From NCBI GenBank assembly GCA_024169445.1, contig JALKFA010000001.1, positions 3,782,001 to 3,846,000 of the forward strand: DNA of 64,000 bases, in the 5' to 3' direction. This DNA is from Buttiauxella agrestis ATCC 33320. GTDB lineage: Bacteria; Pseudomonadota; Gammaproteobacteria; Enterobacterales; Enterobacteriaceae. Within the stretch, counting starts at the first letter, position 1. Each line of letters begins with the position of its first letter. Below the pieces are notes generated by a model, which saw nothing but the letters and a program-made list of their open reading frames with translations, ran no database searches and was not told where the DNA came from. Below, in pieces: positions 45,437-63,188 of the stretch. Made by a program: the position numbers and the translations under genes.

Positions 45437-46822
45437 ATGACTGATAAAGATTACAACTCCGAACTACCCGACGCTCTGCCGCCTGGCTTCCGTTTCGACG
45501 AGTTTGAAATTCAGCAAGTGACTGAATCCACCAATACTAACGTGGTGTATAAAGCGTGGGACCACCAGCTCGAGCGCCCGGTCACTATCCGCGAATTTAT
45601 GCCGCGTGCGCTGACGGTACGCAGTGATAACATGCAGTTGGTGTTACGCAGCAAGCAAGACAGCCAGGCGTTTAACGTCGGAATGAATCGTTTTGTGCAG
45701 TCTGCTCGCCAGCTCGCACAATTTAACCACCCCAATTTGCTGCAAGTGTTTAGCTTCTGGACACAAAACGAAACCGCCTATGCGGCAACACGCTACTCCA
45801 ACGGCGTAACGCTGGCTGAATTGCATCAGCATCAGCCTGAAGTGATTAATGAAGCCTGGATTCGGCGCATCTTGCCGATGTTGTGCGGAGCGCTGGCAAC
45901 ATTACACGATGAGGGGTTTATCCATCGTGACCTGTCGTTAAGAAGCATTCAAATTCAGGATAACGGCGCGCCTTTGCTATTGAATGCTGGCGCTCCGCGT
46001 CCAGGAAAAACCGAAAATGGCGATGAGATTAAAACGCCACTCAATCCAGGTTTTGCGCCGCTTGAACAATATGCTGATGACCTCGAAAACCGGCTCGGGC
46101 CATGGACGGACATTTACGCACTGGGGGCGATTCTCTACACCCTGATCACCGGCACTTGTCCACCGGCCAGCGTTACCCGCACCATTCAAGACCCGTGCGT
46201 GAAGCTGGCAAAAAATCGGCCTGAAGGTTATTCCCATAGCCTGTTGCAGGCGGTGGATAACGCGCTGGCGTTAAAACCGGAAGACCGCCCGCAGTCTATT
46301 GCAGAATTTGCGGCGCTGGCGGACATGCCGTTAAGTGGTATCAACGGCGCGGCACCGTTGAAACAGCCTGGCACCATGCTGGTCGCGGTGGAAGATGCGG
46401 AAATCACCCCACTCTCGCCGTTCAAAAAACGCTACAAACTGCCGCTACAGATTGCCGCCAGTTTACTGGTAGGCGTGGCGATTGGCGGTTTCATTTTTAA
46501 TAACAACGCCCCTTCTGTTTCTACTACCCAGACGGCCAAAACCGACAAACCGGTTGCGGAAAAAGCGGAAGCTGCCGGGACTAAAAGCGTGGTGCCTGTA
46601 GCGGATGGCGCGATAGCGCGCATTTATGTACGCATGAATGATGGCGAACAACTGGATGTTAATGGCAAGGCCGAAAAAGTGACACCGGGCGCCAATGGTT
46701 ATGGCTTCCTGCAACTGCCTGCGGGCCAATATGAGCTCACGTTGCGTGATAAAAATCTGTCGCGAAGCATGACGTTATCGGTTGAAAAAGCGGGGACATG
46801 GTTGGTCAATCCGCAAGGGTAA
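45437..46822 (+). CDS. membrane pseudokinase with periplasmic PEGA-like domain
   Basis: A 461-residue single-span membrane protein. Residues 20-295 are a Hanks-type Ser/Thr kinase domain resembling the bacterial VAIKEYLPxxLAxR subgroup, with HRD (163-165) and the PLEQY..GPWTDIYALGAILYTLITG lobe intact. Key catalytic residues are missing: the ATP-binding Lys is R52 (VTIREFMPRALTVR), the glycine loop is absent (VTESTNTNVVYKAWD), HRDxKxxN reads HRDLSLRS, and DFG reads NAG (N183). A helix at about 335-354 leads to a periplasmic PEGA-like beta domain (DGEQLDVNGKAEKVTPGANG and QYELTLRD). It probably works as a signalling scaffold rather than a kinase. Confidence 0.85.
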   Translation: MTDKDYNSELPDALPPGFRFDEFEIQQVTESTNTNVVYKAWDHQLERPVTIREFMPRALTVRSDNMQLVLRSKQDSQAFNVGMNRFVQSARQLAQFNHPNLLQVFSFWTQNETAYAATRYSNGVTLAELHQHQPEVINEAWIRRILPMLCGALATLHDEGFIHRDLSLRSIQIQDNGAPLLLNAGAPRPGKTENGDEIKTPLNPGFAPLEQYADDLENRLGPWTDIYALGAILYTLITGTCPPASVTRTIQDPCVKLAKNRPEGYSHSLLQAVDNALALKPEDRPQSIAEFAALADMPLSGINGAAPLKQPGTMLVAVEDAEITPLSPFKKRYKLPLQIAASLLVGVAIGGFIFNNNAPSVSTTQTAKTDKPVAEKAEAAGTKSVVPVADGAIARIYVRMNDGEQLDVNGKAEKVTPGANGYGFLQLPAGQYELTLRDKNLSRSMTLSVEKAGTWLVNPQG

Positions 46823-46967
46823 ATGGACGGTTAGCCAGGCGGTAAATTATCTGCTTTATCAGATTATGAGACATCTCCCGTAGCACTAGCCAGAAATTCG
46901 GCTAAGGTTTTCATAGGGTTGATCGCGGTAAACTTTCGCCGCGGTAGCCTGTAAAGGAGAACGATTA

Positions 46968-48662
46968 ATGATAAATCCTGTTTTGCGCCGTCCTCGCACG
47001 TTATTTTTTGCGATTCAAATAGCTATCGGTTGTACGTTCGTCACTTTGCCTGCCTCAGCCGCAGACAGCCTGCCACAACCGCCTGATGTCATCCTTGGCC
47101 CGCTGTTTACCGATGTCCAGACGGCAAAATTATTCCCCGATCAGAAAACATTTGCCGATGCGGTTCCCAAGAATGATCCGTTGATGATCCTTGCGGATTA
47201 CCGCATGCAGCGCAATCAATCGAGTTTCGATTTACGCCATTTTGTCGACGTTAACTTTACCTTGCCAAAAGAAGGTAAAAAGTATGTCCCGCCCAAAGGC
47301 CAAACTTTACGCGAGCACATCGACGGTTTATGGCCGGTGCTGACGCGCACCACTGACAGCACCGATAAATGGGATTCGCTGCTACCGTTGCCGAAACCGT
47401 ATGTGGTACCAGGCGGGCGCTTCCGCGAAGTCTATTATTGGGACAGTTACTTCACCATGCTGGGGCTGGCGGAAAGCGGCCACTGGGACAAAGTTCAGGA
47501 CATGGTCGATAACTTCGCCCATGAAATCGACACCTTTGGGCATATTCCTAACGGCAACCGCAGCTACTATCTGAGCCGCTCTCAACCGCCGTTCTTTGCC
47601 TTTATGGTCGAACTGCTCGCCAGCCACAAAGGTGACGAAACCTACACCACCTATCTACCGCAGTTGAAAGCTGAGTATGCCTGGTGGATGCAGGGCAGCG
47701 ATACGCTGGCAGCAGGCGCTGAAAACTTGCGGGTGGTGAAACTGAAAGATGGCTCGGTGCTAAACCGTTACTGGGACGATCGCGATACACCGCGCGCCGA
47801 ATCGTATCTGGATGACGTGACCACCGCGAAGAACAACCCCAACCGCCCGGCGACGGAAATCTATCGCGATTTACGCGCAGCTGCGGCTTCGGGTTGGGAT
47901 TTTAGCTCGCGCTGGATGGATAACCCGCAGCAACTGGGCTCGATTCGTACCACCTCTATCGTTCCGGTTGATTTGAACGCTCTGCTATTCCAGATGGAAA
48001 AGACCCTCGCGAAAGCAAGCCATGTGGCGAAGGACAGCGCAGCTGCCACGCAATATCAGCAACTGGCCGATGCCCGTCAAAAAGCCATCGAAAAGTATCT
48101 GTGGAACGATAAGCAAGGCTTCTATGCGGATTACGATCTCAAGAACCACGCGGCTCGTTCGCAACTGACCGCTGCCGCGCTATTCCCGCTGTATGTACAT
48201 GCCGCTTCGAAAGATCGCGCTGAAAAAATGGCGGCCATCACCCGTTCGCAATTGCTGAAAACTGGCGGGCTGGCGACCACCAACCTGAAAACAGGCCAGC
48301 AATGGGACGCACCAAACGGCTGGGCGCCATTGCAGTGGGTGGCCACTGAAGGCCTGCAAAATTACGGCCATAACGATCTGGCAATGGAAGTCACCTGGCG
48401 CTTTATGACCAACGTGCAGCAAACCTATAACCGCGAGCAAAAACTGGTGGAGAAATATGACGTATCCACCACGGGTACCGGCGGTGGCGGCGGTGAATAT
48501 CCGCTGCAAGATGGATTCGGCTGGACTAACGGCGTCACCTTGAAAATGCTCGATTTGCTGTGTGGCAAAGAGAAACCGTGTGATTCCACACCGGACAAAT
48601 TGCCTTCTGCAACACCGGGGCCGGTGAAAGAGACGATTCAGCCTGCTAGTTCTGCGAAGTAG
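46968..48662 (+). CDS. treA: periplasmic trehalase
   Basis: A 564-residue GH37 enzyme that splits trehalose into two glucose molecules in the periplasm, allowing use of trehalose at high osmolarity. The signal peptide ends SAA-ADS. Both trehalase signatures are present: [13 protein letters not shown] at about residues 148-160 and [13 protein letters not shown] at about 443-455, plus [17 protein letters not shown] near the C-terminus. An AAGGAG ribosome-binding site is present. In E. coli treA lies near ymgE and ycgR. Here foxA and the ebg locus separate them. Confidence 0.97.
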   Translation: MINPVLRRPRTLFFAIQIAIGCTFVTLPASAADSLPQPPDVILGPLFTDVQTAKLFPDQKTFADAVPKNDPLMILADYRMQRNQSSFDLRHFVDVNFTLPKEGKKYVPPKGQTLREHIDGLWPVLTRTTDSTDKWDSLLPLPKPYVVPGGRFREVYYWDSYFTMLGLAESGHWDKVQDMVDNFAHEIDTFGHIPNGNRSYYLSRSQPPFFAFMVELLASHKGDETYTTYLPQLKAEYAWWMQGSDTLAAGAENLRVVKLKDGSVLNRYWDDRDTPRAESYLDDVTTAKNNPNRPATEIYRDLRAAAASGWDFSSRWMDNPQQLGSIRTTSIVPVDLNALLFQMEKTLAKASHVAKDSAAATQYQQLADARQKAIEKYLWNDKQGFYADYDLKNHAARSQLTAAALFPLYVHAASKDRAEKMAAITRSQLLKTGGLATTNLKTGQQWDAPNGWAPLQWVATEGLQNYGHNDLAMEVTWRFMTNVQQTYNREQKLVEKYDVSTTGTGGGGGEYPLQDGFGWTNGVTLKMLDLLCGKEKPCDSTPDKLPSATPGPVKETIQPASSAK

Positions 48663-48667
48663 TTTTC

Positions 48668-48807
48668 CCCTCACCCTAACCCTCTCCCGAAGGAGAGGGG
48701 ATTGTCTGGTTTCTCTCTCAGCCTCATCCTCTCCCGAAGGAGAGGGGATTGTTTTGTTTTCGCCTTGTCCTTCCCCTTCTCCTGGGGGAGAAGGACGGGA
48801 TGAGGGC
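48668..48807. repeat. triple hairpin repeat (CCTCTCC-CGAA-GGAGAGG type)
   Basis: Two direct copies of CCTCTCCCGAAGGAGAGGGG followed by ATTGT (starting at 48681 and 48728) and a third related hairpin CCTTCTCC-TGG-GGGAGAAGG (about 48775-48795) are framed by CCCCTCACCC and GGGATGAGGG. This is the widespread CCCTCACCC intergenic repeat of gammaproteobacteria. It occupies the treA-foxA gap and can terminate treA transcripts. Confidence 0.85.
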
Positions 48808-48847
48808 GCCCACTCCCCCGCCAAAATTGGCACTTGAAACAAAAAAC

Positions 48848-48866
48848 AATAACGATAATAATTCGC
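48848..48866. promoter_or_regulatory. Fur box of foxA
   Basis: AATAACGATAATAATTCGC matches 14 of 19 positions of the Fur consensus GATAATGATAATCATTATC and lies about 55 bp before the foxA start, as expected for iron repression. Confidence 0.65.
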
Positions 48867-48920
48867 ATTCAATTTATTAGCACAAATAGCTAAATCAATA
48901 CCTCCTGGGAATATAACTAA

Positions 48921-51098
48921 ATGAAACTGGCATTTACAGTAAAGCGCTCTGCTTTACTCTGCGCGCTGGCACTCGCGGCACCCACTTACGCATTGGCAGA
49001 AGACACCGTCGTCGTTACCGCCTCCCCCGCACAAACCTCCACCAGCCCAACCGAAGGTTACAGCGCAACGGTCAGCCGTGGAGCAACCAAAACCGATGAG
49101 CCGCTGATTACTACCGGTCAATCGATTTCGGTGATTACCCGCCAACAAATCGAAGACCAGGGCGCGCTCTCGGTTAATAGCGCGCTAAATTACACTCCAG
49201 GCGTATTTACCGGCTTTGCCGGTGGTGCAACGCGTTATGACACCGTGGCTTTGCGCGGTTTCCACGGCGGCGACGTCAATAATACCTTCCTCGATGGCCT
49301 GCGCCTGATGAGCGACGGCGGCAGCTACAACGTGATTCAGGTTGACCCGTGGTTCCTCGAGCGAATCGATGTGATTAAAGGGCCATCGTCGGCACTTTAT
49401 GGCCAAACCATACCAGGTGGACTGGTAATGGAAACCTCAAAGCGCCCGCAATTTGTCGAGGAAGGCCACGTTCGTGCGATGTACGGTAATCACAACACCA
49501 ACGGCAGCGCATTTGATTACACCAATGCGATTAACGAAGAATGGGCGTATCGGATTATTGGTTTAACCAAAAACAGCGACACTCAGTACGAGAACACGCG
49601 GGACGAACGTTATGCGATTTCCCCGTCCCTGCTGTGGCAACCCGGCGAAAATACCTCGCTGTTGCTGCGCGCCTATCTGGAAAAAGATCCATCAGGCGGA
49701 TTCCACGGCTCGGTTCCGGCTGATGGCAGTATTTATTCATCCACCGGGCGCAAACTCAGCACCGGTTTCTCTGACGTCGAACCGGGCAATGACGCTTTCA
49801 AACGCCACGAGCAAATTTACAGCTACGAGTTTGCACACAGCTTTAACGATGTGTGGGCGTTCCGCTCCAACGCCAGTTATACCCACTCGAACGTCAGCCT
49901 GAAACAGGCTTACCAGATTGGTTGGGCAGACGTGGCGCATGACGAACTGATGCGTTATTACAGCGGCGAAACTTCATCGCTTGACGCTTACGCTATCGAT
50001 AACCAACTGGAAGCCGATTTTGCAACTGGCGAGCTGGATCACAAAGTGGTGCTCGGCGGCGAATTCCATAAGTTCACCAACAATTTGTCCGATGACTCCG
50101 CTTACACCACCAACCTCAACCCGTGGACGGGTGAGTCTGGCGGCCCTGGCGGTTTCTATTATTACGACCCACGCGATCCCACGTATTCCACCATCAATCA
50201 GGGCCTGCTGACCAAAGCCGGTAAACGCCAGTATGAACAAACGGGTGTCTATCTGCAGGATGATATGCAGTGGAATCAATGGCACATGACGCTTTCTGGC
50301 CGTTACGATCACATCGTGACCAAGAGCCATATTGTGGCAGATGCCATTGATAGCGTCGTCACCGATAACCGTACTGACGATCACTTCAGTGGCCGCGCAT
50401 CGTTGCTGTACGCATTCACCAATGGGATATCCCCATACATCAGCTACAGCCAGGCCATCACGCCGCAGGTTCTGCCGGATGCCGAAGGCAAGCTGCTGAA
50501 ACCGACCACCGCTGAACAGTATGAAGCCGGGATGAAATACCAGCCGCTGGGTACGGCGGATCTCTACACCCTCGCCCTGTATGACCTGACGCAGAAAGAT
50601 GTCGGGAACCGCGTGGTTCAGGGCAGTTACTATGAGCCAGCGGGTAAAGTTCATTCGCAAGGTGTTGAGCTGGAAGCACATTCTCAGTGGCATCCACGTT
50701 TCTCGACCGTTGCCGGATACACTTACAACAAAGTGCGCTTTAAAGATGCCATCGACGGTAACGATGGCAACACGCCATACGTCACACCAGATCAGATGGC
50801 CAGCCTGTGGGGAATGTTCAAAGCCGACTTCGGTATTAGCCTGGGTTCAGGTATTCGCTATATCGGCAAGCAATGGGCGGACAATGAAAACACCCTGCGC
50901 GTGCCTTCTGTAACGCTGCTTGATGCAATGGTGCGTGCTGAGATGGGGGCGTGGACGCCGTCACTGAAAGGTGCCTTCGTGCAAGTTAACGCCAATAACC
51001 TGACGGGCCGTGATTACGTTGCGGGTTGTTACGGCACCGGTTACTGCTACTGGGGCGCGGAGCGTTCTGTGATTGCTACTGTGGGATATGATTTTTAA
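48921..51098 (+). CDS. foxA: TonB-dependent ferrioxamine receptor FoxA
   Basis: A 725-residue outer-membrane receptor for hydroxamate siderophores of the ferrioxamine type. The signal ends ALA-ED, a TonB box DTVVVTA follows, then a plug domain (QIEDQGALSVNSALNYTPGVFTGF, DVIKGPSSALYGQ) and a 22-strand barrel ending in aromatic GYDF. The segments RYDTVALRGFHGGDVNNTFL and CYWGAERSV are nearly those of Yersinia FoxA as I remember it, making FoxA more likely than FhuA. No siderophore synthesis or reductase gene lies beside it, so it serves xenosiderophore uptake. A Fur box is present upstream. Confidence 0.88.
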   Translation: MKLAFTVKRSALLCALALAAPTYALAEDTVVVTASPAQTSTSPTEGYSATVSRGATKTDEPLITTGQSISVITRQQIEDQGALSVNSALNYTPGVFTGFAGGATRYDTVALRGFHGGDVNNTFLDGLRLMSDGGSYNVIQVDPWFLERIDVIKGPSSALYGQTIPGGLVMETSKRPQFVEEGHVRAMYGNHNTNGSAFDYTNAINEEWAYRIIGLTKNSDTQYENTRDERYAISPSLLWQPGENTSLLLRAYLEKDPSGGFHGSVPADGSIYSSTGRKLSTGFSDVEPGNDAFKRHEQIYSYEFAHSFNDVWAFRSNASYTHSNVSLKQAYQIGWADVAHDELMRYYSGETSSLDAYAIDNQLEADFATGELDHKVVLGGEFHKFTNNLSDDSAYTTNLNPWTGESGGPGGFYYYDPRDPTYSTINQGLLTKAGKRQYEQTGVYLQDDMQWNQWHMTLSGRYDHIVTKSHIVADAIDSVVTDNRTDDHFSGRASLLYAFTNGISPYISYSQAITPQVLPDAEGKLLKPTTAEQYEAGMKYQPLGTADLYTLALYDLTQKDVGNRVVQGSYYEPAGKVHSQGVELEAHSQWHPRFSTVAGYTYNKVRFKDAIDGNDGNTPYVTPDQMASLWGMFKADFGISLGSGIRYIGKQWADNENTLRVPSVTLLDAMVRAEMGAWTPSLKGAFVQVNANNLTGRDYVAGCYGTGYCYWGAERSVIATVGYDF

Positions 51099-51113
51099 TC
51101 AGTGAAGTGGGTG

Positions 51114-51137
51114 TCGGATGGCGCAAGCGCCATCCGA
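51114..51137. repeat. REP-type terminator between foxA and ygjI
   Basis: TCGGATGGCGC-AA-GCGCCATCCGA is a perfect 11-bp stem followed by TATTTATTT, between the convergent foxA and ygjI genes. Confidence 0.8.
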
Positions 51138-51152
51138 TATTTATTTGACCTT

Positions 51153-52673
<1,521 letters not shown>

Positions 52674-52688
52674 TTATAACTGCTTTTT

Positions 52689-52719
52689 GTAGGTCGGATA
52701 AACGTCAGCGTCATCCGAC
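52689..52719. repeat. REP element between ebgC and ygjI
   Basis: GTAGGTCGGATAAACGTCAGCGTCATCCGAC, an A/B hybrid REP palindrome inside the ebg operon. It may lower expression of ygjI relative to ebgAC. Confidence 0.8.
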
Positions 52720-52739
52720 ACTAAGCGGTGCTTAACACC

Positions 52740-56332
<3,593 letters not shown>

Positions 56333-56368
56333 TTACTAAATGACGAAGGGATCACAATAATAGAGCCA

Positions 56369-56493
56369 ATCCCCTAAATAATTCGAGTTGCAGAAAGGCG
56401 GCAACGCAGTGAGTCCCCAGGAGCTTACTCAAGTAAGTGACTGGGGTGAGCGAGGAAAACCAACGTATCTGCGGTTTGAAGAATGACGGGGAT
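56369..56493. repeat. ERIC (enterobacterial repetitive intergenic consensus) element
   Basis: A 125-bp element with the typical ends ATCCCC and GGGGAT and the internal consensus AGTTGCAGAAAGGCGGCAA, CCCAGGAGCTTACT, AAGTAAGTGACTGGGGTGAGCG and GAATGACGGGGAT. It fills the ebgR-ebgA gap and ends one base before the ebgR stop codon, so the ebgR transcript would carry it as its 3' structure. Confidence 0.95.
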
Positions 56494-56494
56494 T

Positions 56495-57547
<1,053 letters not shown>

Positions 57548-57613
57548 TTAACCTGTTTCACGGCAATCTGAAGTTGTGAGCCAGCTATCGCTTTGCTGCT
57601 TCAAGTGTATTTT

Positions 57614-57632
57614 TTAGTAAAATATTATCTAA
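57614..57632. promoter_or_regulatory. second EbgR-like site, ebgR / ygjK intergenic
   Basis: TTAGTAAAATATTATCTAA shares TTAGTAAA with the palindrome at 56300-56315 and has matching outer arms TTAG/CTAA. Its position between divergent ebgR and ygjK suggests joint control of both. Confidence 0.4.
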
Positions 57633-57717
57633 GATAACTACCGTTACCCTGCCGTAACAATAATGCAAGCAAACGGCATAACCATTCGATACTTCTGATG
57701 CACTCTTTTATTGGTAA

Positions 57718-60099
<2,382 letters not shown>

Positions 60100-60107
60100 A
60101 CATGAAA

Positions 60108-60127
60108 CGGCCCCAGAAATGGGGCCG
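60108..60127 (+). terminator. hairpin after ygjK
   Basis: CGGCCCC-AGAAAT-GGGGCCG, a strong seven-base-pair stem nine bases after the ygjK stop, without a clear T-run. Confidence 0.55.
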
Positions 60128-60142
60128 CTGAGAATAGCTTTT

Positions 60143-60213
60143 GTCGGGTGACGCTACGCTTACCCGACCTACAAAAGTAGTGGTAGGTGGGATAAGCGCC
60201 AGCGTCATCCACC
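60143..60213. repeat. A/B REP pair between ygjK and ymgE
   Basis: GTCGGGTGACGCTACGC...CCGACCTAC (60143-60172) and GTAGGTGGGATAAGC...GTCATCCACC (60183-60213), one BIME unit between convergent genes. Confidence 0.85.
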
Positions 60214-60224
60214 ATTTGCACAAA

Positions 60225-60476
60225 TTATCGTCGAACCATGCGGTAAATAATTAGCACAATAATCGCGCCCGCAACGGCAACCAGGAAACTCGGTAAGTTG
60301 AAGCCCGTAACACTGCCACCAATATGAAGAAATGTCGCTATCCAGCCCCCTACAACGGCACCGATGATCCCTAAAATACAGGTAAGGATAAAACCACCAC
60401 CGTCTCGACCAGGCATAAGAAGTTTTGCAATAACACCCGCTATCAAACCGAAAATAATCCAGGCCAGAATACCCAT
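60225..60476 (-). CDS. ymgE: YmgE/YeaQ (GlsB) family small membrane protein
   Basis: An 83-residue inner-membrane protein of the transglycosylase-associated (GlsB/YeaQ/YmgE) family, with three hydrophobic helices and the conserved IIFGLIAGVIAKLLMPGRDGGGF and GIIGAVVGGW. The cellular role is unclear; family members respond to stress. The frame reaches 60494, but ATG 60476 has GAGGA and the family start MGI(L/I)AWIIFG. It neighbours ycgR divergently, as in E. coli, so ymgE fits better than yeaQ. Confidence 0.93.
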   Translation of the reverse strand: MGILAWIIFGLIAGVIAKLLMPGRDGGGFILTCILGIIGAVVGGWIATFLHIGGSVTGFNLPSFLVAVAGAIIVLIIYRMVRR

Positions 60477-60643
60477 GTTAAACGTCCTCTTCATTATTGT
60501 GTTGGTCGTAACAAGTCAGAATCCACGTCAACATGACCACGGCTTCTGTTTGTCGGTACGCTAAGTATAATCAAGTGTTAGAAAAATGTGACTGACGTCA
60601 CCAACATATTGAATTTGTGAAGATAAAAAACCGAGATTTATCT

Positions 60644-60669
60644 TAAGTTTTTCACTTTTGTGCCGATAT
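60644..60669 (+). promoter_or_regulatory. FliA (sigma-28) promoter of ycgR
   Basis: TAAGTTT (60644-60650), an 11-base spacer and GCCGATAT (60662-60669) match the flagellar class 3 promoter TAAAGTTT-N11-GCCGATAA. It places ycgR under flagellar control as in E. coli and implies the organism is flagellated. Confidence 0.88.
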
Positions 60670-60708
60670 AGTTTCTTACAGCTTTCAAAACACAACATGG
60701 ACCTGGCC

Positions 60709-61440
60709 TTGAGTAACTATAACGAGCAGTTTCTGAAACAAAGTCCTCTGGCAGTATTAGGCGTGTTACGTGATCTCCATAAAAAGCAGGTACCGATTCG
60801 TCTGAGCTGGCAATCCGGGCAATTCATCAGCAAGATTCTTGAGGTCACTGCGGCAGGTTTGATTGTGGATTTTGGTAGCCAGGCGCAGGAAAACCAGGGC
60901 GCGCAGAAAGCAGCAAACATTCAATTCACCGCCGAAACCGAAGGGGCGAAGGTTGAATTTATCTTGCCGAAAATCACGGCGATAAATTACCTGAACTTAC
61001 CGGCATTCCACGCCCCTATTCCACCGGCTTTATGGTTTGTTCAACGCCGCGAGTACTTCCGAATTTCAGCCCCCTTGCAGCCGTATTATTTGTGCAACAC
61101 AACGCTACCCGATGGTTCTCCCTTCCGGTTCAGGCTGTGTGATTTGTCATTAGGTGGAATGGGTGCATTGGTTGATGGCCCACTGCCGGAAGGGCTGAAA
61201 GATGGGATGCGTTTTTCTCAGGTGGAACTCGATTTAGTACAGTGGGGGAAATTCCATTTTGATATGCAGTTGATCACCTTATCTGAACGGAAAGTGATCG
61301 ACAGTAAGAACCAGACTGTCAGCACCCCGCGCCTGAGTTTCCGCTTTCTTAACGTTAACCCCGCCGTGCAGCGCGAATTGCAGCGTATTATTTTCTCGCT
61401 GGAACGGTCGGCCCGCGAGAAAGCAGGCCGGGTGAAATAG
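60709..61440 (+). CDS. ycgR: YcgR, c-di-GMP-dependent flagellar brake
   Basis: A 243-residue two-domain protein: the N-terminal YcgR-N fold and the C-terminal PilZ domain with the c-di-GMP motifs RRxxxR (R113, R114, R118 in QRREYFR) and DLSLGGMG. When loaded with c-di-GMP it acts on the flagellar motor to slow swimming. The frame opens at 60658 without a ribosome-binding site. A TTG at 60709 followed by SNYNEQFLK reproduces the E. coli N-terminus (MSHYHEQFLK) and nearly the same length, so I choose it. A FliA promoter lies 40 bp upstream. Confidence 0.95.
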   Translation: MSNYNEQFLKQSPLAVLGVLRDLHKKQVPIRLSWQSGQFISKILEVTAAGLIVDFGSQAQENQGAQKAANIQFTAETEGAKVEFILPKITAINYLNLPAFHAPIPPALWFVQRREYFRISAPLQPYYLCNTTLPDGSPFRFRLCDLSLGGMGALVDGPLPEGLKDGMRFSQVELDLVQWGKFHFDMQLITLSERKVIDSKNQTVSTPRLSFRFLNVNPAVQRELQRIIFSLERSAREKAGRVK

Positions 61441-61457
61441 CAAAACTCATCGGAAAG

Positions 61458-62066
61458 TTACATCGCGTTTAACGCTTTAGAGACCTTATACAAATACCGT
61501 GGTGCCTGTGGTGCCGGGTGGTTCTTCGCGATGTACTGGTAAAACTCGTCTGGGCTTAGGTCATTGATCTCATCAATGGCCTTTTTGCGATCTGAGGAGA
61601 ACGTCCTGAGCAATGCCCCCGCACCGTTAGCATACGAGGCCAGTAACGCATATTGCATCGTTTCCGGGTCCTCAATACCGGCCAGAATGCCGTGTTCGAG
61701 AATGCTCAAATACGCAGTACCAATTGAGATGTTACGAGCCGGGTCTTTCAGCTCACTGGTTGACGGCTGCCCGCCCCACCCCAGATGGCGATAAACATCT
61801 TTGCCAGCTGTTGAGGCTTTAATCTGCATCAGACCCACAGCATTGGATTTACTGACCAGCGCAGGGTTACCGCCGGACTCCACAGCAATAATGGCTGTCA
61901 CCACGCGTGGACTTACGCCCCACTCTTTTGCCGCTTGTTCGGTAATTGGCATCCATGTTAATGCGCGTTGTACCGGTTTTGTTGGATCCCACTCGGGTTG
62001 TTTGGTTGTGTGACTCGAACAACCCGCTAATACCAGAACCAATACAATCAGCCATCTTATATTCAC
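61458..62066 (-). CDS. emtA: endo-type membrane-bound lytic transglycosylase A
   Basis: A 202-residue outer-membrane lipoprotein (lipobox LAGC, then SSHTTKQP) that cleaves peptidoglycan glycan strands by forming 1,6-anhydro ends. The SLT domain has the catalytic E63 in AVESGGNP, then [20 protein letters not shown] and [12 protein letters not shown]. The start is a GTG with AGGA seven bases upstream. It is convergent with ycgR and divergent from ldcA, reproducing the E. coli order ycgR-emtA-ldcA. Confidence 0.95.
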   Translation of the reverse strand: MNIRWLIVLVLVLAGCSSHTTKQPEWDPTKPVQRALTWMPITEQAAKEWGVSPRVVTAIIAVESGGNPALVSKSNAVGLMQIKASTAGKDVYRHLGWGGQPSTSELKDPARNISIGTAYLSILEHGILAGIEDPETMQYALLASYANGAGALLRTFSSDRKKAIDEINDLSPDEFYQYIAKNHPAPQAPRYLYKVSKALNAM

Positions 62067-62179
62067 GCATCTATCCTTATATTACTAAGCCGTAGTTACC
62101 GCGATTCGTCGTTGTCGACGGGTGACAACCACCGTTTCAAGCGGCATGATAACCAATTCACTTTACGCAAGGAAATGCC

Positions 62180-63100
62180 ATGTCGACGATTCGTTTAATT
62201 GCCCCCTCTGGATTCTGTGTTAATCAGGCTGCTGCTGCCCGCGGCATCGAACGTTTGAAAGCCGCAGGTCACCGGGTTGAGAACCAGTCTGTGGTGACGC
62301 GACGCTTCCAGCGTTTTGCCGGAACAGACGAACAACGACTGGCCGATATTCAGGATTTATCTGCACTGCCGTCAGAATGCGATATCGTGCTGGCGGTACG
62401 CGGCGGCTATGGTGCAACGCGTCTGCTTGAAAAGATTGACTATTCGAGCCTTGGATATGCCTTTGCTGAACGGACACCGATCATTTGCGGGCATAGCGAT
62501 TTCACCGCAATTCAGTTAGCGCTCCTTTCCCAAACCGGGACGGTTACCTTCAGCGGGCCAATGCTTGCCGGTAACTTTGGCGCTGAAGAGTTGAATAGCT
62601 TCACCTGGCAGCATTTCTGGCAAGCAATTACTGAACCGAAATTTACCGTGGACTGGCAAAGCCCTACGCCAGCCTGTACCGCGAGCGGTACGTTGTGGGG
62701 GGGAAATCTGGCGATGCTGGTGTCGATGATTGGCTCGCCATGGCTCAAGGTCATCGATGGCGGCATTTTAGTGGTTGAAGATATTAACGAGCACCCGTTC
62801 CGCGTGGAGCGCTTGTTGCTGCAACTTCATCACGCAGGGATTTTAGCGCGTCAAAAAGCGCTGATTCTGGGCAGTTTTAATGGTGCAACGCTAAGTGATT
62901 ATGATGGCGGGTATGATTTCGACGAAATGTGCCAAATGTTGCAACAACGCTTATCGATACCGGTCCTGCGGGGTTTACCGTTCGGCCATGAACCCGAAAC
63001 AGTTACCCTGCCACTGGGTGCCTGGGGTGAACTGCATCACGATGGGCAAACTGCCAGCCTGACCGTCAGTGGTCACCCCGTTATGAGGCAAAAAAAGTAA
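62180..63100 (+). CDS. ldcA: murein tetrapeptide LD-carboxypeptidase
   Basis: A 306-residue cytosolic serine peptidase (family S66) that removes the terminal D-Ala from recycled murein tetrapeptides. The Ser-Glu-His triad residues are S106 in GHSDFTAIQL, Glu in EDINEHPFR and His in PFGHEPETVTLP. AAGGAAAT precedes ATG 62180. It belongs to the peptidoglycan recycling route that takes in fragments released by transglycosylases such as neighbouring EmtA. Confidence 0.96.
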   Translation: MSTIRLIAPSGFCVNQAAAARGIERLKAAGHRVENQSVVTRRFQRFAGTDEQRLADIQDLSALPSECDIVLAVRGGYGATRLLEKIDYSSLGYAFAERTPIICGHSDFTAIQLALLSQTGTVTFSGPMLAGNFGAEELNSFTWQHFWQAITEPKFTVDWQSPTPACTASGTLWGGNLAMLVSMIGSPWLKVIDGGILVVEDINEHPFRVERLLLQLHHAGILARQKALILGSFNGATLSDYDGGYDFDEMCQMLQQRLSIPVLRGLPFGHEPETVTLPLGAWGELHHDGQTASLTVSGHPVMRQKK

Positions 63101-63188
63101 CTTTCGCCCTGCAGATAGCACAATTAATCAATGCCTTCCGTGTTAACATATGTACACGTTTGGCACAGGCAAAAGGGGAAAGATAATT

